64,000 nt of DNA from Stutzerimonas stutzeri (lineage in GTDB: Bacteria; Pseudomonadota; Gammaproteobacteria; Pseudomonadales; Pseudomonadaceae): NCBI RefSeq assembly GCF_019090095.1, contig NZ_JAGQFP010000002.1, positions 744,001 through 808,000 on the forward strand, in the 5' to 3' direction. The notes below the pieces were generated by a model, which searched no databases, had not been told where the DNA came from, and saw only the letters and a list, made by a program, of their open reading frames with translations. Positions 26,846 to 36,233 of this stretch are shown here, in pieces (position 1 is the stretch's first letter; the number at the start of each line of letters is the position of its first letter). A program made the position numbers and the translations under genes.

Positions 26846-27054
26846 TGCCGCCGCGGGACGAGCGTGGCGGCGGGGCCGTACGCACCCTGATGGGCTATGT
26901 GCGCTGGATCGGCCTGGTGGCCTGTTCCCTGGCCGGGCTGGGTTATCTGCTGGTGGGTAACTTCAACCTGGCCGGCCTGATGCTGGCGCTGGCAGTGCTG
27001 TCATGGGTGAACATACGCCGCAAGCGCGTCGACGCGCCCCGCACCGATCGTTAG
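26845..27054 (+). CDS. Small membrane protein of unknown function
   Basis: 69 residues with two transmembrane segments (about 19-37 and 41-58, VRWIGLVACSLAGLGYLLV and LAGLMLALAVLSWVNI) between basic ends. The ATG shares its A with the stop of the MBL hydrolase gene, so it is probably co-translated. No family recognised. Confidence 0.55.
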   Translation: MPPRDERGGGAVRTLMGYVRWIGLVACSLAGLGYLLVGNFNLAGLMLALAVLSWVNIRRKRVDAPRTDR

Positions 27055-27156
27055 CCACTCAGCGGCTACGCGGCGATGGTGTGCCAAGGAACCCCTCCGG
27101 GCCGATCGGGTCGATTCACAGTACGCTTTAGCCGATAGAGACCCGAGGAGCCCCGA

Positions 27157-27315
27157 ATGGACCTGATTCGAATCATCATCGCGATACTGTTGCCCCCGCT
27201 GGGGGTGTTTCTGCAAGTCGGCTTTGGTGGCGCCTTCTGGCTGAACATTCTGCTTACGCTGCTGGGCTATATCCCGGGCATCATCCATGCGGTGTGGGTC
27301 ATCGCGCGGCGTTGA
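27157..27315 (+). CDS. YqaE/Pmp3-family small membrane protein
   Basis: 52 residues, two transmembrane helices. The sequence begins MDLIRIIIAILLPPLGVFLQVGFG and continues FWLNILLTLLGYIPGIIHAVWVI, the hallmark of the UPF0057/Pmp3 (YqaE) proteolipid family: LPPLGVFLQ, then a G-rich turn, then LLGYIPGIIHA. In fungi and plants the family affects membrane potential and salt tolerance; bacterial members are stress-induced. Shine-Dalgarno GAGGAG precedes the ATG and a strong terminator follows. Confidence 0.93.
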   Translation: MDLIRIIIAILLPPLGVFLQVGFGGAFWLNILLTLLGYIPGIIHAVWVIARR

Positions 27316-27337
27316 AGAACCGCACTGGATGCGTCTA

Positions 27338-27362
27338 GCCCGGCCGTTCGGCCGGGTTTTTT
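27338..27362 (+). terminator. Rho-independent terminator after the YqaE-family gene
   Basis: CCCGGCC-GTTC-GGCCGGG (27339-27356) followed by six T residues (27357-27362), 24 bases after the stop codon. Confidence 0.93.
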
Positions 27363-27534
27363 GTGCTCACCAGCGAGGCAGTGTAAAGTCCGAGGTCGCT
27401 TTTCACGTGCGTGGGGCGATCTCACGCGAATCACCTAGTACTTGCAGGGATCAGTGCGTTTGGCAACAGCGCCACGCAGCTGCCCGCGCGGCTGTGCGTG
27501 TCCGTCATCGAGGCGGTATTCAGGAAGGAACCAG

Positions 27535-30500
27535 ATGGGCGACTCTTTCATCGATCAGAATTACTTCAGGCGCATCCTGAACCGCAACGTGGCGGTTCCT
27601 ATCGGTTTCGGTTTTCTCAGCGCGTTTTTCTTCAGCGTCATCGTCTACTTCCTGCTGAATGTCAGCGACTGGGTGGAGCGCTCCGTGCTGGGCGTTTCCT
27701 ACGCGCATGAGATGCTGAAAGAGATAGGCGAACTGGAAGCCTCGATGCGCGGCTATCTCATCTCGGGCGATGAGGTGTTCCTGCAGCCCTATCGAACCAA
27801 CCTGCCGGCGTTCTCCGAGCAACTGGGCAAGATCAAACGCTACTCCAGCGACGATCCGGTACAGCGTGCGCGCGTCGCGCGCGTCGAGCAGTTGCACGTC
27901 CAGTGGGTGGATTTCGCCGAGCAGGCGATCGCCCGCCGTGCGAACAACGAGCCGGTGGTCGACTACGTGCGCAGCCGCCGCGGGATGGAGCTCAAGGAGG
28001 AGCAGCGCCAGTTGCTCAATGACTTCATCGCCTACGAGCGGCAGGTCCGCAGCGAGCGCACCGATACCGCTGAAATCATCTCGACGGCGCTGATCGGCGG
28101 CTTCCTGCTGTTCAGCCTGATTTTCAGCGGGTTGCTGGGTTATTTCGGGCGCCGCGATCTGCTGAGCCTGTCCGAGAGTTACGCCGAAACCCTCGCCAGG
28201 CAGCAGGCTCATGCCCAGGCGCTGGAAAAGCAGGCCTGGTATCGCACCGGCCAGACGCAGCTCAGCGAGTCGATGATTGGCGAGCAGGCGTTGCCGACCC
28301 TGGGGCAAAACGTGCTCGGTTTTCTCTCCCGCTACCTCGACGTGGCAGTGGGGGCGCTCTATGTCACCCAGGACGGGAAGTTGCAGCGCGTTGCCGAGTT
28401 CGGCTGGGACAAGGAGACGCTCAACAGCGGCCGAACCCTCGAACTGGGTGAAGGGCTGGTGGGGCAGGTGGCGTTGGAGCGTCGCATGTTGCTGCTCGAC
28501 CGTGTTCCGCCCGGCTACCTGAAGGTGCGGTCCGCGCTGGGCAGCGCCGATGCCCAGTCGGTGCTCATCGCGCCGCTGGAGGACAGCGGCATGCTCAATG
28601 CCGTGCTGGAACTCGGCTTTCTGCGGCCGCTGCACGATGAGGACAGCGAGCTGCTGCGGCGCGTCGGCGAAAGCATCGGCTCGGCTGTCGAGGCCGCACG
28701 CTATCGCCAGCGTCTGCAGCGAGCACTGGCCGAAACCCAGCAGCTCAACGAAGAGCTGCAGGTGCAACAAGAGGAGCTGCGTGCCGCCAACGAGGAGTTG
28801 GAAGAGCAATCCAACGCCCTGCGTGAATCCCAGGCGCACATGGAAGAACAACAGGCCGAGCTGGAGCAGACCAACGAGCAGCTCGCGACCCAGGCCCTCG
28901 AACTCGCACGCCAGCGCGATGATCTGGACCAGAAGAATACGCGCCTGCACGAGGTGCAATTGCTGCTCGAGGAGCGTGCCGAGGAACTGCAGCGTGCCAG
29001 CCGTTACAAGTCCGAATTCCTCGCCAACATGTCGCACGAATTGCGCACGCCGCTGAACAGTTCGCTGATCCTTGCCAAGCTGCTGGCGGACAACCCGGAG
29101 GGCAACCTGAACGACAACCAGGTGCAGTTCGCCCGCTCCATCTATTCGGCCGGCAACGATCTGCTCCACCTGATCAACGATATTCTCGACATTTCCAAGG
29201 TTGAGGCCGGCAAGCTCGATGTGCACCCCGAGCCGGTATTGCTGGCGCGGATGGTCGATGGCCTCAAAAGCCTGTTCCTCGCCCAGGCGCTGGACAAGTC
29301 GTTGCAGTTCGACGTCGAGCTGGGCGATGGGTTGCCGGCGAGCCTCTACAGCGATCGTCAGCGGCTCGAACAGATCCTCAAGAACCTGCTGTCCAACGCC
29401 TTCAAGTTCACGGAGCAGGGTTCGATCATCCTGCGCGTGAGCCGCCACGATGACCGCCAGCTGGCCTTCGCTGTCCAGGATTCGGGCATCGGCATCCCCG
29501 AGGAGCAGCAAGCCGTGATTTTCGAGGCGTTCCGTCAGGCCGACGGCACCACCAACCGGCGTTACGGTGGCACCGGTCTCGGCCTGTCGATTTCCCGTGA
29601 GCTGGCCCAGCTGCTGGGCGGCACCATCGACGTCAGCAGCGAACCGGGCGCCGGAAGCGTATTCACCCTGATCGTTCCGGAGCATTACAGCGAGCCGGAC
29701 GCGGCACTGCAGCCGGAGGCCGCGCCAATGCCGGCCGAGCCCGAGCCGATGGTGCTGCAGGAGCCCCGCGCACCCGCTGCGCCTCCGCCAGCCAAACCGC
29801 GTTCCGATCAGCCTGCAGTCCCGGCGCTGGCCGACGATCGCAGCGTCGTTTCCGCTGGTGAGCGCTCGGTCCTGGTCATCGAGGACGACCCCCAGTTCGC
29901 CTGCATCCTGCGCGACCTGGCGCGGGAGCTGAAGTACAGCTGCCTGATCGCACAAAACGCCGATGCCGGCTTCGACACCGCGGTCCAGTACCGACCCGAT
30001 GCGATCCTGCTGGACATGCGCCTGCCGGACCACTCCGGCCTTACCGTGCTCGAGCGGCTCAAGGAAAACCCGGTCACCCGGCATATACCGGTACACATCG
30101 TCTCGGTGGAAGACCGCAAGGAGGCCGCCCTGCAGATGGGCGCGATAGGCTATGCGCTCAAGCCGGCCAGCCGGGATGATCTCAAGCAGGTGTTCGATCG
30201 GCTGGAAGCCAAGCTGGCGCAGAAGGTCAAACGCATCCTGTTGGTGGAAGACGACGCCCGCCAGCGCGAAAGCGTGTCGCGGCTGATCGAAGACATCGAT
30301 GTCGAGATCACGGCCGTTGAGTTTGGCGAGCAGGCGCTGGAGCTGCTGCACTCGACCGTTTTCGATTGCATGATCATCGACCTCAAACTGCCCGACATGG
30401 ACGGCCACCAGTTGCTCGAACGCATGGCCCGGGAAGAGATCTGCTCGTTCCCGCCGGTCATCGTGTACACCGGACGCAACCTGACCCGCGATGAAGAAGC

Positions 30501-31044
30501 GGCGCTGATGAAGTATTCGCGTTCGATCATCATCAAGGGCGCGCGATCGCCGGAGCGCTTGCTCGACGAGGTCACGCTGTTCTTGCACAAGGTCGAATCG
30601 GACATGCCGCTGGAGCGGCAGAAGATGCTCAAGAGCGTGCGCAGCCGCGAAAAGGCGTTCGAGGGTCGCAAGATCCTGGTGGTCGACGACGATGTGCGCA
30701 ATGTCTTCGCCCTGACCAGCGCGCTGGAGCAGAAGGGCGCGCTGATCGAGATCGCCCGCAACGGCCACGAGGCGATTGCCCAGCTGCGCGACATCGATGA
30801 CATCGACCTGGTGCTGATGGACATCATGATGCCGGAGATGGACGGCTTCACGGCTATGCAAGAGATCCGCAAGGACAAGCGCTTCGCCAAGCTGCCGATC
30901 ATTGCCGTCACCGCCAAGGCCATGAAAGACGACCAGGATCGTTGCCTGCTCGCCGGGGCCAACGACTACCTGGCCAAGCCCATCGACCTGGACCGTCTGT
31001 TTTCGCTGATTCGCGTGTGGCTACCGAAAGTGGAGCTGCTGTGA
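27535..31044 (+). CDS. Hybrid sensor histidine kinase: CHASE3-GAF-HisKA-HATPase-three receivers
   Basis: 1169 residues from the ATG at 27535 (Shine-Dalgarno AGGAAGG). Order: TM1 (about 20-42), periplasmic CHASE3 domain (about 43-180, EIGELEASMRGYLISGDEVFLQPYR), TM2 (about 183-205), GAF domain (about 250-400), a long Gln/Glu-rich coiled coil (about 400-495), HisKA with FLANMSHELRTPLNS (His501), HATPase (GIGIPEEQQAVIFEAFRQADG, GTGLGLSIS), a Pro/Ala linker, then three REC domains with phospho-acceptors Asp827 (LLDMRLP), Asp949 (IIDLKLP) and Asp1096 (LMDIMMP). First gene of a four-gene signalling operon (kinase, CheR, CheB, REC-kinase). The ligand and output are unknown. Confidence 0.93.
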   Translation: MGDSFIDQNYFRRILNRNVAVPIGFGFLSAFFFSVIVYFLLNVSDWVERSVLGVSYAHEMLKEIGELEASMRGYLISGDEVFLQPYRTNLPAFSEQLGKIKRYSSDDPVQRARVARVEQLHVQWVDFAEQAIARRANNEPVVDYVRSRRGMELKEEQRQLLNDFIAYERQVRSERTDTAEIISTALIGGFLLFSLIFSGLLGYFGRRDLLSLSESYAETLARQQAHAQALEKQAWYRTGQTQLSESMIGEQALPTLGQNVLGFLSRYLDVAVGALYVTQDGKLQRVAEFGWDKETLNSGRTLELGEGLVGQVALERRMLLLDRVPPGYLKVRSALGSADAQSVLIAPLEDSGMLNAVLELGFLRPLHDEDSELLRRVGESIGSAVEAARYRQRLQRALAETQQLNEELQVQQEELRAANEELEEQSNALRESQAHMEEQQAELEQTNEQLATQALELARQRDDLDQKNTRLHEVQLLLEERAEELQRASRYKSEFLANMSHELRTPLNSSLILAKLLADNPEGNLNDNQVQFARSIYSAGNDLLHLINDILDISKVEAGKLDVHPEPVLLARMVDGLKSLFLAQALDKSLQFDVELGDGLPASLYSDRQRLEQILKNLLSNAFKFTEQGSIILRVSRHDDRQLAFAVQDSGIGIPEEQQAVIFEAFRQADGTTNRRYGGTGLGLSISRELAQLLGGTIDVSSEPGAGSVFTLIVPEHYSEPDAALQPEAAPMPAEPEPMVLQEPRAPAAPPPAKPRSDQPAVPALADDRSVVSAGERSVLVIEDDPQFACILRDLARELKYSCLIAQNADAGFDTAVQYRPDAILLDMRLPDHSGLTVLERLKENPVTRHIPVHIVSVEDRKEAALQMGAIGYALKPASRDDLKQVFDRLEAKLAQKVKRILLVEDDARQRESVSRLIEDIDVEITAVEFGEQALELLHSTVFDCMIIDLKLPDMDGHQLLERMAREEICSFPPVIVYTGRNLTRDEEAALMKYSRSIIIKGARSPERLLDEVTLFLHKVESDMPLERQKMLKSVRSREKAFEGRKILVVDDDVRNVFALTSALEQKGALIEIARNGHEAIAQLRDIDDIDLVLMDIMMPEMDGFTAMQEIRKDKRFAKLPIIAVTAKAMKDDQDRCLLAGANDYLAKPIDLDRLFSLIRVWLPKVELL

Positions 31045-31045
31045 C

Positions 31046-31864
31046 ATGCCGGACCGCAACCAGGCCATCGAACTGAAGCTGCTGATCGAAGCGATCTATC
31101 TGCGCTACAGCTACGATTTTCGCGACTATTCCGGCGCCTCGCTCAAGCGCCGGATATTGCTGGCGCTCAAGCAACTGCGCTGCGACAGCATCTCCGAGCT
31201 GCAACACAAGGTGCTCTATGAGCCGCCGGTGTTCATGGAGCTGTTGCAGTTTCTCACCATTCCGGTGAGCGAGATGTTTCGCGATCCGAGCTATTTTCTG
31301 GCCCTGCGCGAACAGGTGGTCCCGGTGCTGCGTACCTACCCCTCGCTGAAGGTCTGGATCGCCGGCTGCAGTACCGGCGAAGAGGTCTACTCGATGGCCA
31401 TCCTGCTCAAGGAGGAGGGCTTGCTCGACCGCACCATGCTCTATGCGACGGACATCAATCCGCGTTCGCTGGAGCAGGCGCGCCGAGGTATCTTCGATAT
31501 CGGCGACATGCGCCAGTACACCGAGAACTACCAGCGTGCCGGTGGCAAACAGAGCCTGAGCAGTTACTACACGGCCGCCTATGACTCGGCGATCATGGAT
31601 AAGGCATTGAAGGACAAGATCACCTTTGCCGACCATAGCCTCGCGACCGACAGCGTGTTCGCCGAAACCCAGCTGATTTCCTGCCGCAACGTGCTGATCT
31701 ATTTCAACAAGCCCCTGCAGGATCGGGCCTTTGGGCTATTCCACGACTCCCTCTGTCATCGTGGTTTTCTTGGGCTGGGCAGCAAGGAAACTGTGGAACT
31801 CTCCGGCTACGCTGGACGCTACGAGGCGTTCGACAAGCAGGAAAGGATCTTTCGCAAGCTATGA
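31046..31864 (+). CDS. Stand-alone CheR-type protein methyltransferase
   Basis: 272 residues. An N-terminal all-helical CheR_N (LIEAIYLRYSYDFRDYSGASLKRRILLAL) precedes the SAM-dependent methyltransferase domain with VWIAGCSTGEEVYSMAILLKEE (SAM motif I), YATDINPRSLEQARRGIF and LISCRNVLIYFNKPLQDRAF. It would transfer methyl groups to glutamates, normally on chemoreceptors. No CheA, CheW or chemoreceptor is encoded beside it. It lies one base after the hybrid kinase stop and overlaps the CheB start (ATGA), so it probably works with the two kinases. Confidence 0.93.
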   Translation: MPDRNQAIELKLLIEAIYLRYSYDFRDYSGASLKRRILLALKQLRCDSISELQHKVLYEPPVFMELLQFLTIPVSEMFRDPSYFLALREQVVPVLRTYPSLKVWIAGCSTGEEVYSMAILLKEEGLLDRTMLYATDINPRSLEQARRGIFDIGDMRQYTENYQRAGGKQSLSSYYTAAYDSAIMDKALKDKITFADHSLATDSVFAETQLISCRNVLIYFNKPLQDRAFGLFHDSLCHRGFLGLGSKETVELSGYAGRYEAFDKQERIFRKL

Positions 31865-32460
31865 AATTCCCGGTCACCGGCTTTTCCGCCCATTCTCGCC
31901 GTCCGATAGACGCGGTGGTGATCGGCGCCTCGGCGGGCGGTCTGGCGGCGTTGAGTCTGCTGGTCGACGGGCTGCCGGCCACCTTGCGCCAGGCGCTGCT
32001 GGTGGTTCAGCACGTACCCGCCGGCAAGCCGACCCAGCTGGCCGAGATCTTTCAGCGCCGCACGGCGCTGCGGGTCAAGGAGGCCGATGACAAGGAGACG
32101 GTGCGCGCCGGCACGCTGTACTTCGCCGCGCCCGGCTACCACCTGCTGGTGGAGGCGGACCTGAGCCTGTCGCTCAGCCAGGACGAGGCGATTCATTTCT
32201 CGCGCCCCTCGATCGATGTGCTGTTCGAGTCGGCAGCCGATGCCTGGGGCGCGCGTCTCGCCGGGGTTCTGCTGACCGGCGCCAACGAGGACGGTGCGGC
32301 CGGTCTTGAGGCGGTCAAACGAGCCGGTGGCATCAGCATCGTCCAGGATCCGGAAGAGGCCGAAGCGCCGACCATGCCGCTTGCTGCACTCCAGCGCTTT
32401 GCGCCGGATTATATTTTGCCCTTGCGCGATATCCATCGACTGTTGCGCGAACTGGAGTGA
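31861..32460 (+). CDS. CheB-type methylesterase domain protein without receiver
   Basis: 199 residues consisting only of the CheB methylesterase domain: VVIGASAGGLAALSLLVDGLP (catalytic Ser in GASAGG), LLVVQHVPAGKPTQLAEIFQRRT (catalytic His), and LTGANEDGAAGLEAVKRAGGISIVQDPEEAEAPTMPLAAL (catalytic Asp in the NEDGAAG segment). It lacks the N-terminal receiver that normally controls CheB, so regulation must come from another protein, plausibly one of the four receivers in the flanking kinases. Overlaps cheR by four bases. Confidence 0.92.
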   Translation: MKFPVTGFSAHSRRPIDAVVIGASAGGLAALSLLVDGLPATLRQALLVVQHVPAGKPTQLAEIFQRRTALRVKEADDKETVRAGTLYFAAPGYHLLVEADLSLSLSQDEAIHFSRPSIDVLFESAADAWGARLAGVLLTGANEDGAAGLEAVKRAGGISIVQDPEEAEAPTMPLAALQRFAPDYILPLRDIHRLLRELE

Positions 32461-32463
32461 CTC

Positions 32464-33660
32464 ATGCCTGACCAAACGGACGAAGCGAACCTGCTGATCG
32501 TCGATGATTTGCCGGAGAACCTGCTGGCGCTGGACGCCCTGCTCAAGGCGCCGGGGCTGCGCGTACATCGTGCCGAATCGGCAGAGCAGGCGCTCGAACT
32601 GCTGCTGCGCCACGAGTTCGCGTTGGCCATTCTCGATGTGCAGATGCCCGGCATGGATGGCTTTCAGCTGGCCGAGCTGATGCGCAGCACCGAGCGCACC
32701 AAGCATATCCCCATCGTCTTCGTCAGCGCCGCTGGCCGAGAGCTCAACTACGCTTTCAAGGGCTATGAGAGCGGCGCCGTCGACTTCATGCAAAAGCCGC
32801 TGGACATCCATGCGGTGCGCAGCAAGGTCAGCGTGTTCGTCGATCTGTACCGCAATCGCAAGCGTCTGGCGCGTCAGCTCGAGGCGCTCGAGCGCAGCCG
32901 GCGCGAGCAGGAAGTGCTGCTCGATGAATTGCGCAGTACCAAGGCCGAGCTGGAAGCGGCGGTGCGCATGCGCGACGACTTCATGTCGATCGTCTCGCAT
33001 GAACTGAAAACGCCCCTCAATACGCTGATACTCGAGGTACAGCTGCGCAAGCTGCAGCTGGGGCGCAACAACCTCGCGGCGTTCAGCGAGGACAGGTTGC
33101 GGCAGATGGTCGACAAGGATGAACGGCAGATTCAGAGCCTGATCCGCCTGATCGACGACATGCTCGACGTCTCGAGGATCCGCACCGGCAAACTGTCCAT
33201 TCGCCCGAGTCGCGCCGATCTCGGCAAACTGGCGGCCAGTGTGGTGGAGAACTTCGCGCCACAGATGGAAGCCAGTGGTTGCGCGCTGCTGTTCCAGCGG
33301 CCGGAGCCGATCATCGGCGTGTGGGACGAGTTTCGCATCGAACAGGTGCTGGCGAACCTGCTGACCAACGCCATGCGCTACGGCGCCGGCAAGCCGGTGC
33401 AGGTCAGCGTTCGCGCCACGACCGAAGGCGCCTGCATTGAGGTGCGCGACCAGGGCATCGGCATCAGCCAGAAGAGCCTGGATCGAATCTTCTGCCAGTT
33501 CGAGCGCGCCGAGGGTAGCGAGTGCAGCGCCGGGCTGGGGCTCGGGCTGTTCATCGCCGAGCAGATCGTCAAGGCGCACAACGGCCGCATTCAGGTCGAG
33601 AGCCAGGAGGGTAAAGGCGCGCTGTTCCGGGTGCTGCTGCCGCTGAACGCCGAAGCCTGA
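32464..33660 (+). CDS. Receiver-histidine kinase (REC-HisKA-HATPase)
   Basis: 398 residues, no transmembrane segment. N-terminal receiver with Asp58 (AILDVQMPGMDGFQ) and Lys in FMQKPLD; short coiled linker; HisKA with FMSIVSHELKTPLNT (His179); HATPase with NLLTNAMRYGAGKPV, VRDQGIGISQKSLDRIFCQFERAEG and GLGLGLFIAEQIV. This is a soluble phosphorelay kinase that may take phosphate from the large hybrid kinase. Fourth and last gene of the cassette. It converges with the HAD gene, whose stop is one base away. Confidence 0.92.
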   Translation: MPDQTDEANLLIVDDLPENLLALDALLKAPGLRVHRAESAEQALELLLRHEFALAILDVQMPGMDGFQLAELMRSTERTKHIPIVFVSAAGRELNYAFKGYESGAVDFMQKPLDIHAVRSKVSVFVDLYRNRKRLARQLEALERSRREQEVLLDELRSTKAELEAAVRMRDDFMSIVSHELKTPLNTLILEVQLRKLQLGRNNLAAFSEDRLRQMVDKDERQIQSLIRLIDDMLDVSRIRTGKLSIRPSRADLGKLAASVVENFAPQMEASGCALLFQRPEPIIGVWDEFRIEQVLANLLTNAMRYGAGKPVQVSVRATTEGACIEVRDQGIGISQKSLDRIFCQFERAEGSECSAGLGLGLFIAEQIVKAHNGRIQVESQEGKGALFRVLLPLNAEA

Positions 33661-33661
33661 T

Positions 33662-34315
33662 TCAGCGCCAGGCCAGCACCGGCCAGCCGCGGGCCTCGGC
33701 CTGCTCGCGCAACAGCGGATCGGGGTTGACCACGTGCGGATGCGCCACCTGTTCGAGCAGCGGCAGGTCGTTGATCGAGTCGGAGTAAAAGTGCGCGTCG
33801 TCCAGCGACTCGCCTGCCGCTTCGGCCCACTCGCGTAACCGCGTCACCTTGCCCTCACGGTAGGTCAGCACGCCACGGGTGTTGCCGCTGTAGAAGCCGT
33901 GCTGCTCTTCCAGCTGTATGGCCAGAACCTCGTTGATTCCGAGCCGCTCGGCAACCGCGCCGACGAGAAACTCCGCCGACGCGGAAATCACCAGAATGCG
34001 GTCGCCGGCTTTGCGATGTTCGGCGATATGGCGCATGGCGTCGCTGTAGATCAGCGGCTCGATCACGTCTTCGACGAAGGGGCCAACGATGTGGTCGACC
34101 TCTTCGGCCGTGCGGCCGACCAGCGGCGCCAGGCTGAACGTCATGTAGTCCTCCATCGCCAGCCGGCCGAAGGCGTACTCGGCCATCAGCTCGGCATCCT
34201 TGCGCAGGAAGGATTCCCCATCCACCCAGCCGATCTTGGCCATTTCATGGGCCCAGAGACAGGCGCAGTCGCCGTCGATCAGGGTTTCGTCCAGGTCGAA
34301 AATTGCCAGGGCCAT
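33662..34315 (-). CDS. HAD-IB family phosphatase (SerB-like)
   Basis: 217 residues. HAD motif I LAIFDLDETLIDGDCACLW (nucleophile in DLDET), motif II ILVISASAEFLV, a lysine in GKVTRLREWAEA and motif IV FYSDSINDLPLLEQVAHPHVVNPDPLL. This is the HAD-IB pattern of phosphoserine phosphatase and histidinol-phosphatase relatives. The ATG shares its A with the stop of the ABC ATPase gene (TGATG). That coupling suggests it dephosphorylates the imported compound or a derivative, rather than making serine. Confidence 0.87.
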   Translation of the reverse strand: MALAIFDLDETLIDGDCACLWAHEMAKIGWVDGESFLRKDAELMAEYAFGRLAMEDYMTFSLAPLVGRTAEEVDHIVGPFVEDVIEPLIYSDAMRHIAEHRKAGDRILVISASAEFLVGAVAERLGINEVLAIQLEEQHGFYSGNTRGVLTYREGKVTRLREWAEAAGESLDDAHFYSDSINDLPLLEQVAHPHVVNPDPLLREQAEARGWPVLAWR

Positions 34316-35316
34316 CAAGCCACCTCGTGAATTGCGCAAGCGTCGATGGTAAGGCTTACCTGACGACCCTGGGGATAAAGATCGGCCGAGGAGCGGTTGA
34401 GCACGTCGACCAGGAGTTCGACTTCGCGCGCTTCGACGCGGTAACGGATCACATTGCCGAGCAGGCTATGGCTCTTGATCACGGCTGCAATGCCGGTGTT
34501 GCCTTCGGTTGTGTTGAGCAAGGCGATGGCTTCAGGCCGAATCGCCACCTGTGCATTGACCGGGCGTTGCAGCAGGCGGGTGGCGACTTCGGCGGAGAGC
34601 AGGTTGTAGTTGCCGATGAAACCGGCGGCGAAGGCGTCCACCGGTGCGGTGTAGAGGGTTTCGGCATCGGCGCTCTGGACGATGCGGCCGGCATTCATCA
34701 GCAGGATGCGGTCGGAAAGCGTCAGCGCCTCTTCCTGGTCATGGGTGACGAAAATGGTCGTCAGTCCCAGCTCCTGCTGGATCGTGCGGATCTGTTCGCG
34801 AAGGTGCTTGCGGATGCGGGCGTCCAACGCCGATAGCGGCTCATCGAGCAACAGCAGGCGAGGGCGCGTGACCAACGAGCGCGCCAGAGCGACACGCTGA
34901 CATTGGCCGCCTGAGAGTTGGCTGGGGTAGCGCCGCGCGTAATCGTTGAGCTCGACCATCTCCAGCACCTCGGCGACCCGTCGCGCGCTGTCGTCCCGGG
35001 CGATTTTCTGCATGCGCAGGCCGAAGGCGACGTTCTGCTCCACGGTCATGTTGGGGAACAGCGCGTAGCTCTGGAATACCATGCCGATCTGGCGCTTTTG
35101 CGGCGCCAGCGGCACCAGATCCTCGCCATCGAGCATAATCAGCCCGCCGTCTACCTCGGTCAGCCCGGCGATGCAGCGCAGCAGGGTGGATTTGCCGCAA
35201 CCGGACGGGCCGAGCAAGGTGATCAGTTCACCCTTGGCGATCTCGCAGTGGATGTCGCTGAAGACCTGGGTCTCACCAAAGGATTTGTGCAGGCCGCGAA
35301 TGGAAAGGTAGCTCAT
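34315..35316 (-). CDS. ABC importer ATP-binding protein (PotA/FbpC/PhnT type)
   Basis: 333 residues. Walker A GPSGCGKST, Q-loop FQSYALFPNMTVEQNVAFGL, signature LSGGQCQRVALARSL, Walker B LLLLDEPLSALD, switch His in FVTHDQEEA, and a C-terminal TOBE-like domain (VAIRPEAIALLNT...VEARE). This is the CUT1/ferric/2-aminoethylphosphonate-type ATPase that serves two-permease importers. Together with the two permeases and binding protein upstream it forms an operon; the adjacent phosphatases suggest a phosphorus-containing substrate. Start at 35316, where the domain begins; an N-terminal extension is not supported. Confidence 0.9.
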   Translation of the reverse strand: MSYLSIRGLHKSFGETQVFSDIHCEIAKGELITLLGPSGCGKSTLLRCIAGLTEVDGGLIMLDGEDLVPLAPQKRQIGMVFQSYALFPNMTVEQNVAFGLRMQKIARDDSARRVAEVLEMVELNDYARRYPSQLSGGQCQRVALARSLVTRPRLLLLDEPLSALDARIRKHLREQIRTIQQELGLTTIFVTHDQEEALTLSDRILLMNAGRIVQSADAETLYTAPVDAFAAGFIGNYNLLSAEVATRLLQRPVNAQVAIRPEAIALLNTTEGNTGIAAVIKSHSLLGNVIRYRVEAREVELLVDVLNRSSADLYPQGRQVSLTIDACAIHEVA

Positions 35317-35432
35317 GAGGGTTCCTGTCTCGAAGTGCCGCTGCGGTGGCATGGATCGGTTTGAAGAAGCTCGGCCTGGCGAGACACGCACGTCAGGCTC
35401 GGCCGCACAGTCTTACCAAACGACCCACGCGC

Positions 35433-36233
35433 TTAGGCTGTACGCTCTCGATTCAACCGGGTCGCTGCCCAGGTAAACACCAGTACGAAGAAGAAGTAGG
35501 AGATCACCAGCGCGCTATTGAAGTGACCGCTGCTGTTTTTCATGTTGTTCAGGTAAACCTGCAGGGTCTCGTAGCGCGTGCCCACCAAAAGATTGGCAAA
35601 GACGAACTCGCCGAACAGAAAGGAGAACGACAGGAACAGCGACACCATCAGGCCCTTGCGCAGGTTCGGCAGCACTACCAGGAACGCTGCCTTCCAGGTA
35701 CTGGCGCCGAGCAGGTGGGCGGCGTCCATCAAGTCGCGCAGGTTGATTGCCTGCAGGTTGTTGCTGATCGCGCGGTACATGAAGGGCAGGGCAATGGTGA
35801 AGTAGGCGCCGATCAGTATCCACGGCGTACCGACCATCGCCAGCGGCCCGGAGCCGTGCAGCTGCAGCAGCCCGACCGAGGACACCACCGGCGGCACCGC
35901 GAAGGGCAGCAGGATCAGGATGTTCATCAGGCCGTCGAGTTTCGGAAAGTGGTAATGCACCACGAACAGCAGCGGCAGGATCAGCACCACTGCCAGCGCC
36001 AGGGCACCAAAGCAGACCAGCAGGGACTGACCGAAGGCGCGCAGGAAGCGCTCGTCGCTCCACAGCTGGAGGTACCAGTCGAGGGTCAATCCATCCGGAA
36101 GAATCGTGGCTGACCAGCTGCTGGCGATCGAGTAAAGAAAGGTCGCTGCCAATGGCAGCAGCAGGATCAGGAACAGCAGCCACACTACGATGCGGTGGTA
36201 GCGCTGGCCGCGCCGGGCTTCAACGGCTCGCAT
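35433..36233 (-). CDS. ABC importer permease (second)
   Basis: 266 residues with six transmembrane helices. The cytoplasmic EAA loop reads MDAAHLLGASTWKAAFLVVLPNLRKGL. It is of the CysW/PotC/ThiP-half type. It starts 14 bases inside the end of the first permease gene, implying tight co-expression. It forms the membrane channel with the preceding gene. Confidence 0.9.
   Translation of the reverse strand: MRAVEARRGQRYHRIVVWLLFLILLLPLAATFLYSIASSWSATILPDGLTLDWYLQLWSDERFLRAFGQSLLVCFGALALAVVLILPLLFVVHYHFPKLDGLMNILILLPFAVPPVVSSVGLLQLHGSGPLAMVGTPWILIGAYFTIALPFMYRAISNNLQAINLRDLMDAAHLLGASTWKAAFLVVLPNLRKGLMVSLFLSFSFLFGEFVFANLLVGTRYETLQVYLNNMKNSSGHFNSALVISYFFFVLVFTWAATRLNRERTA

Noticed and set aside
27520..30861. 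1113-codon minus-strand frame opposite the hybrid kinase
   Set aside because: Mirrors the coding frame of the kinase; no domain visible. Long antisense frames are common at this GC content.
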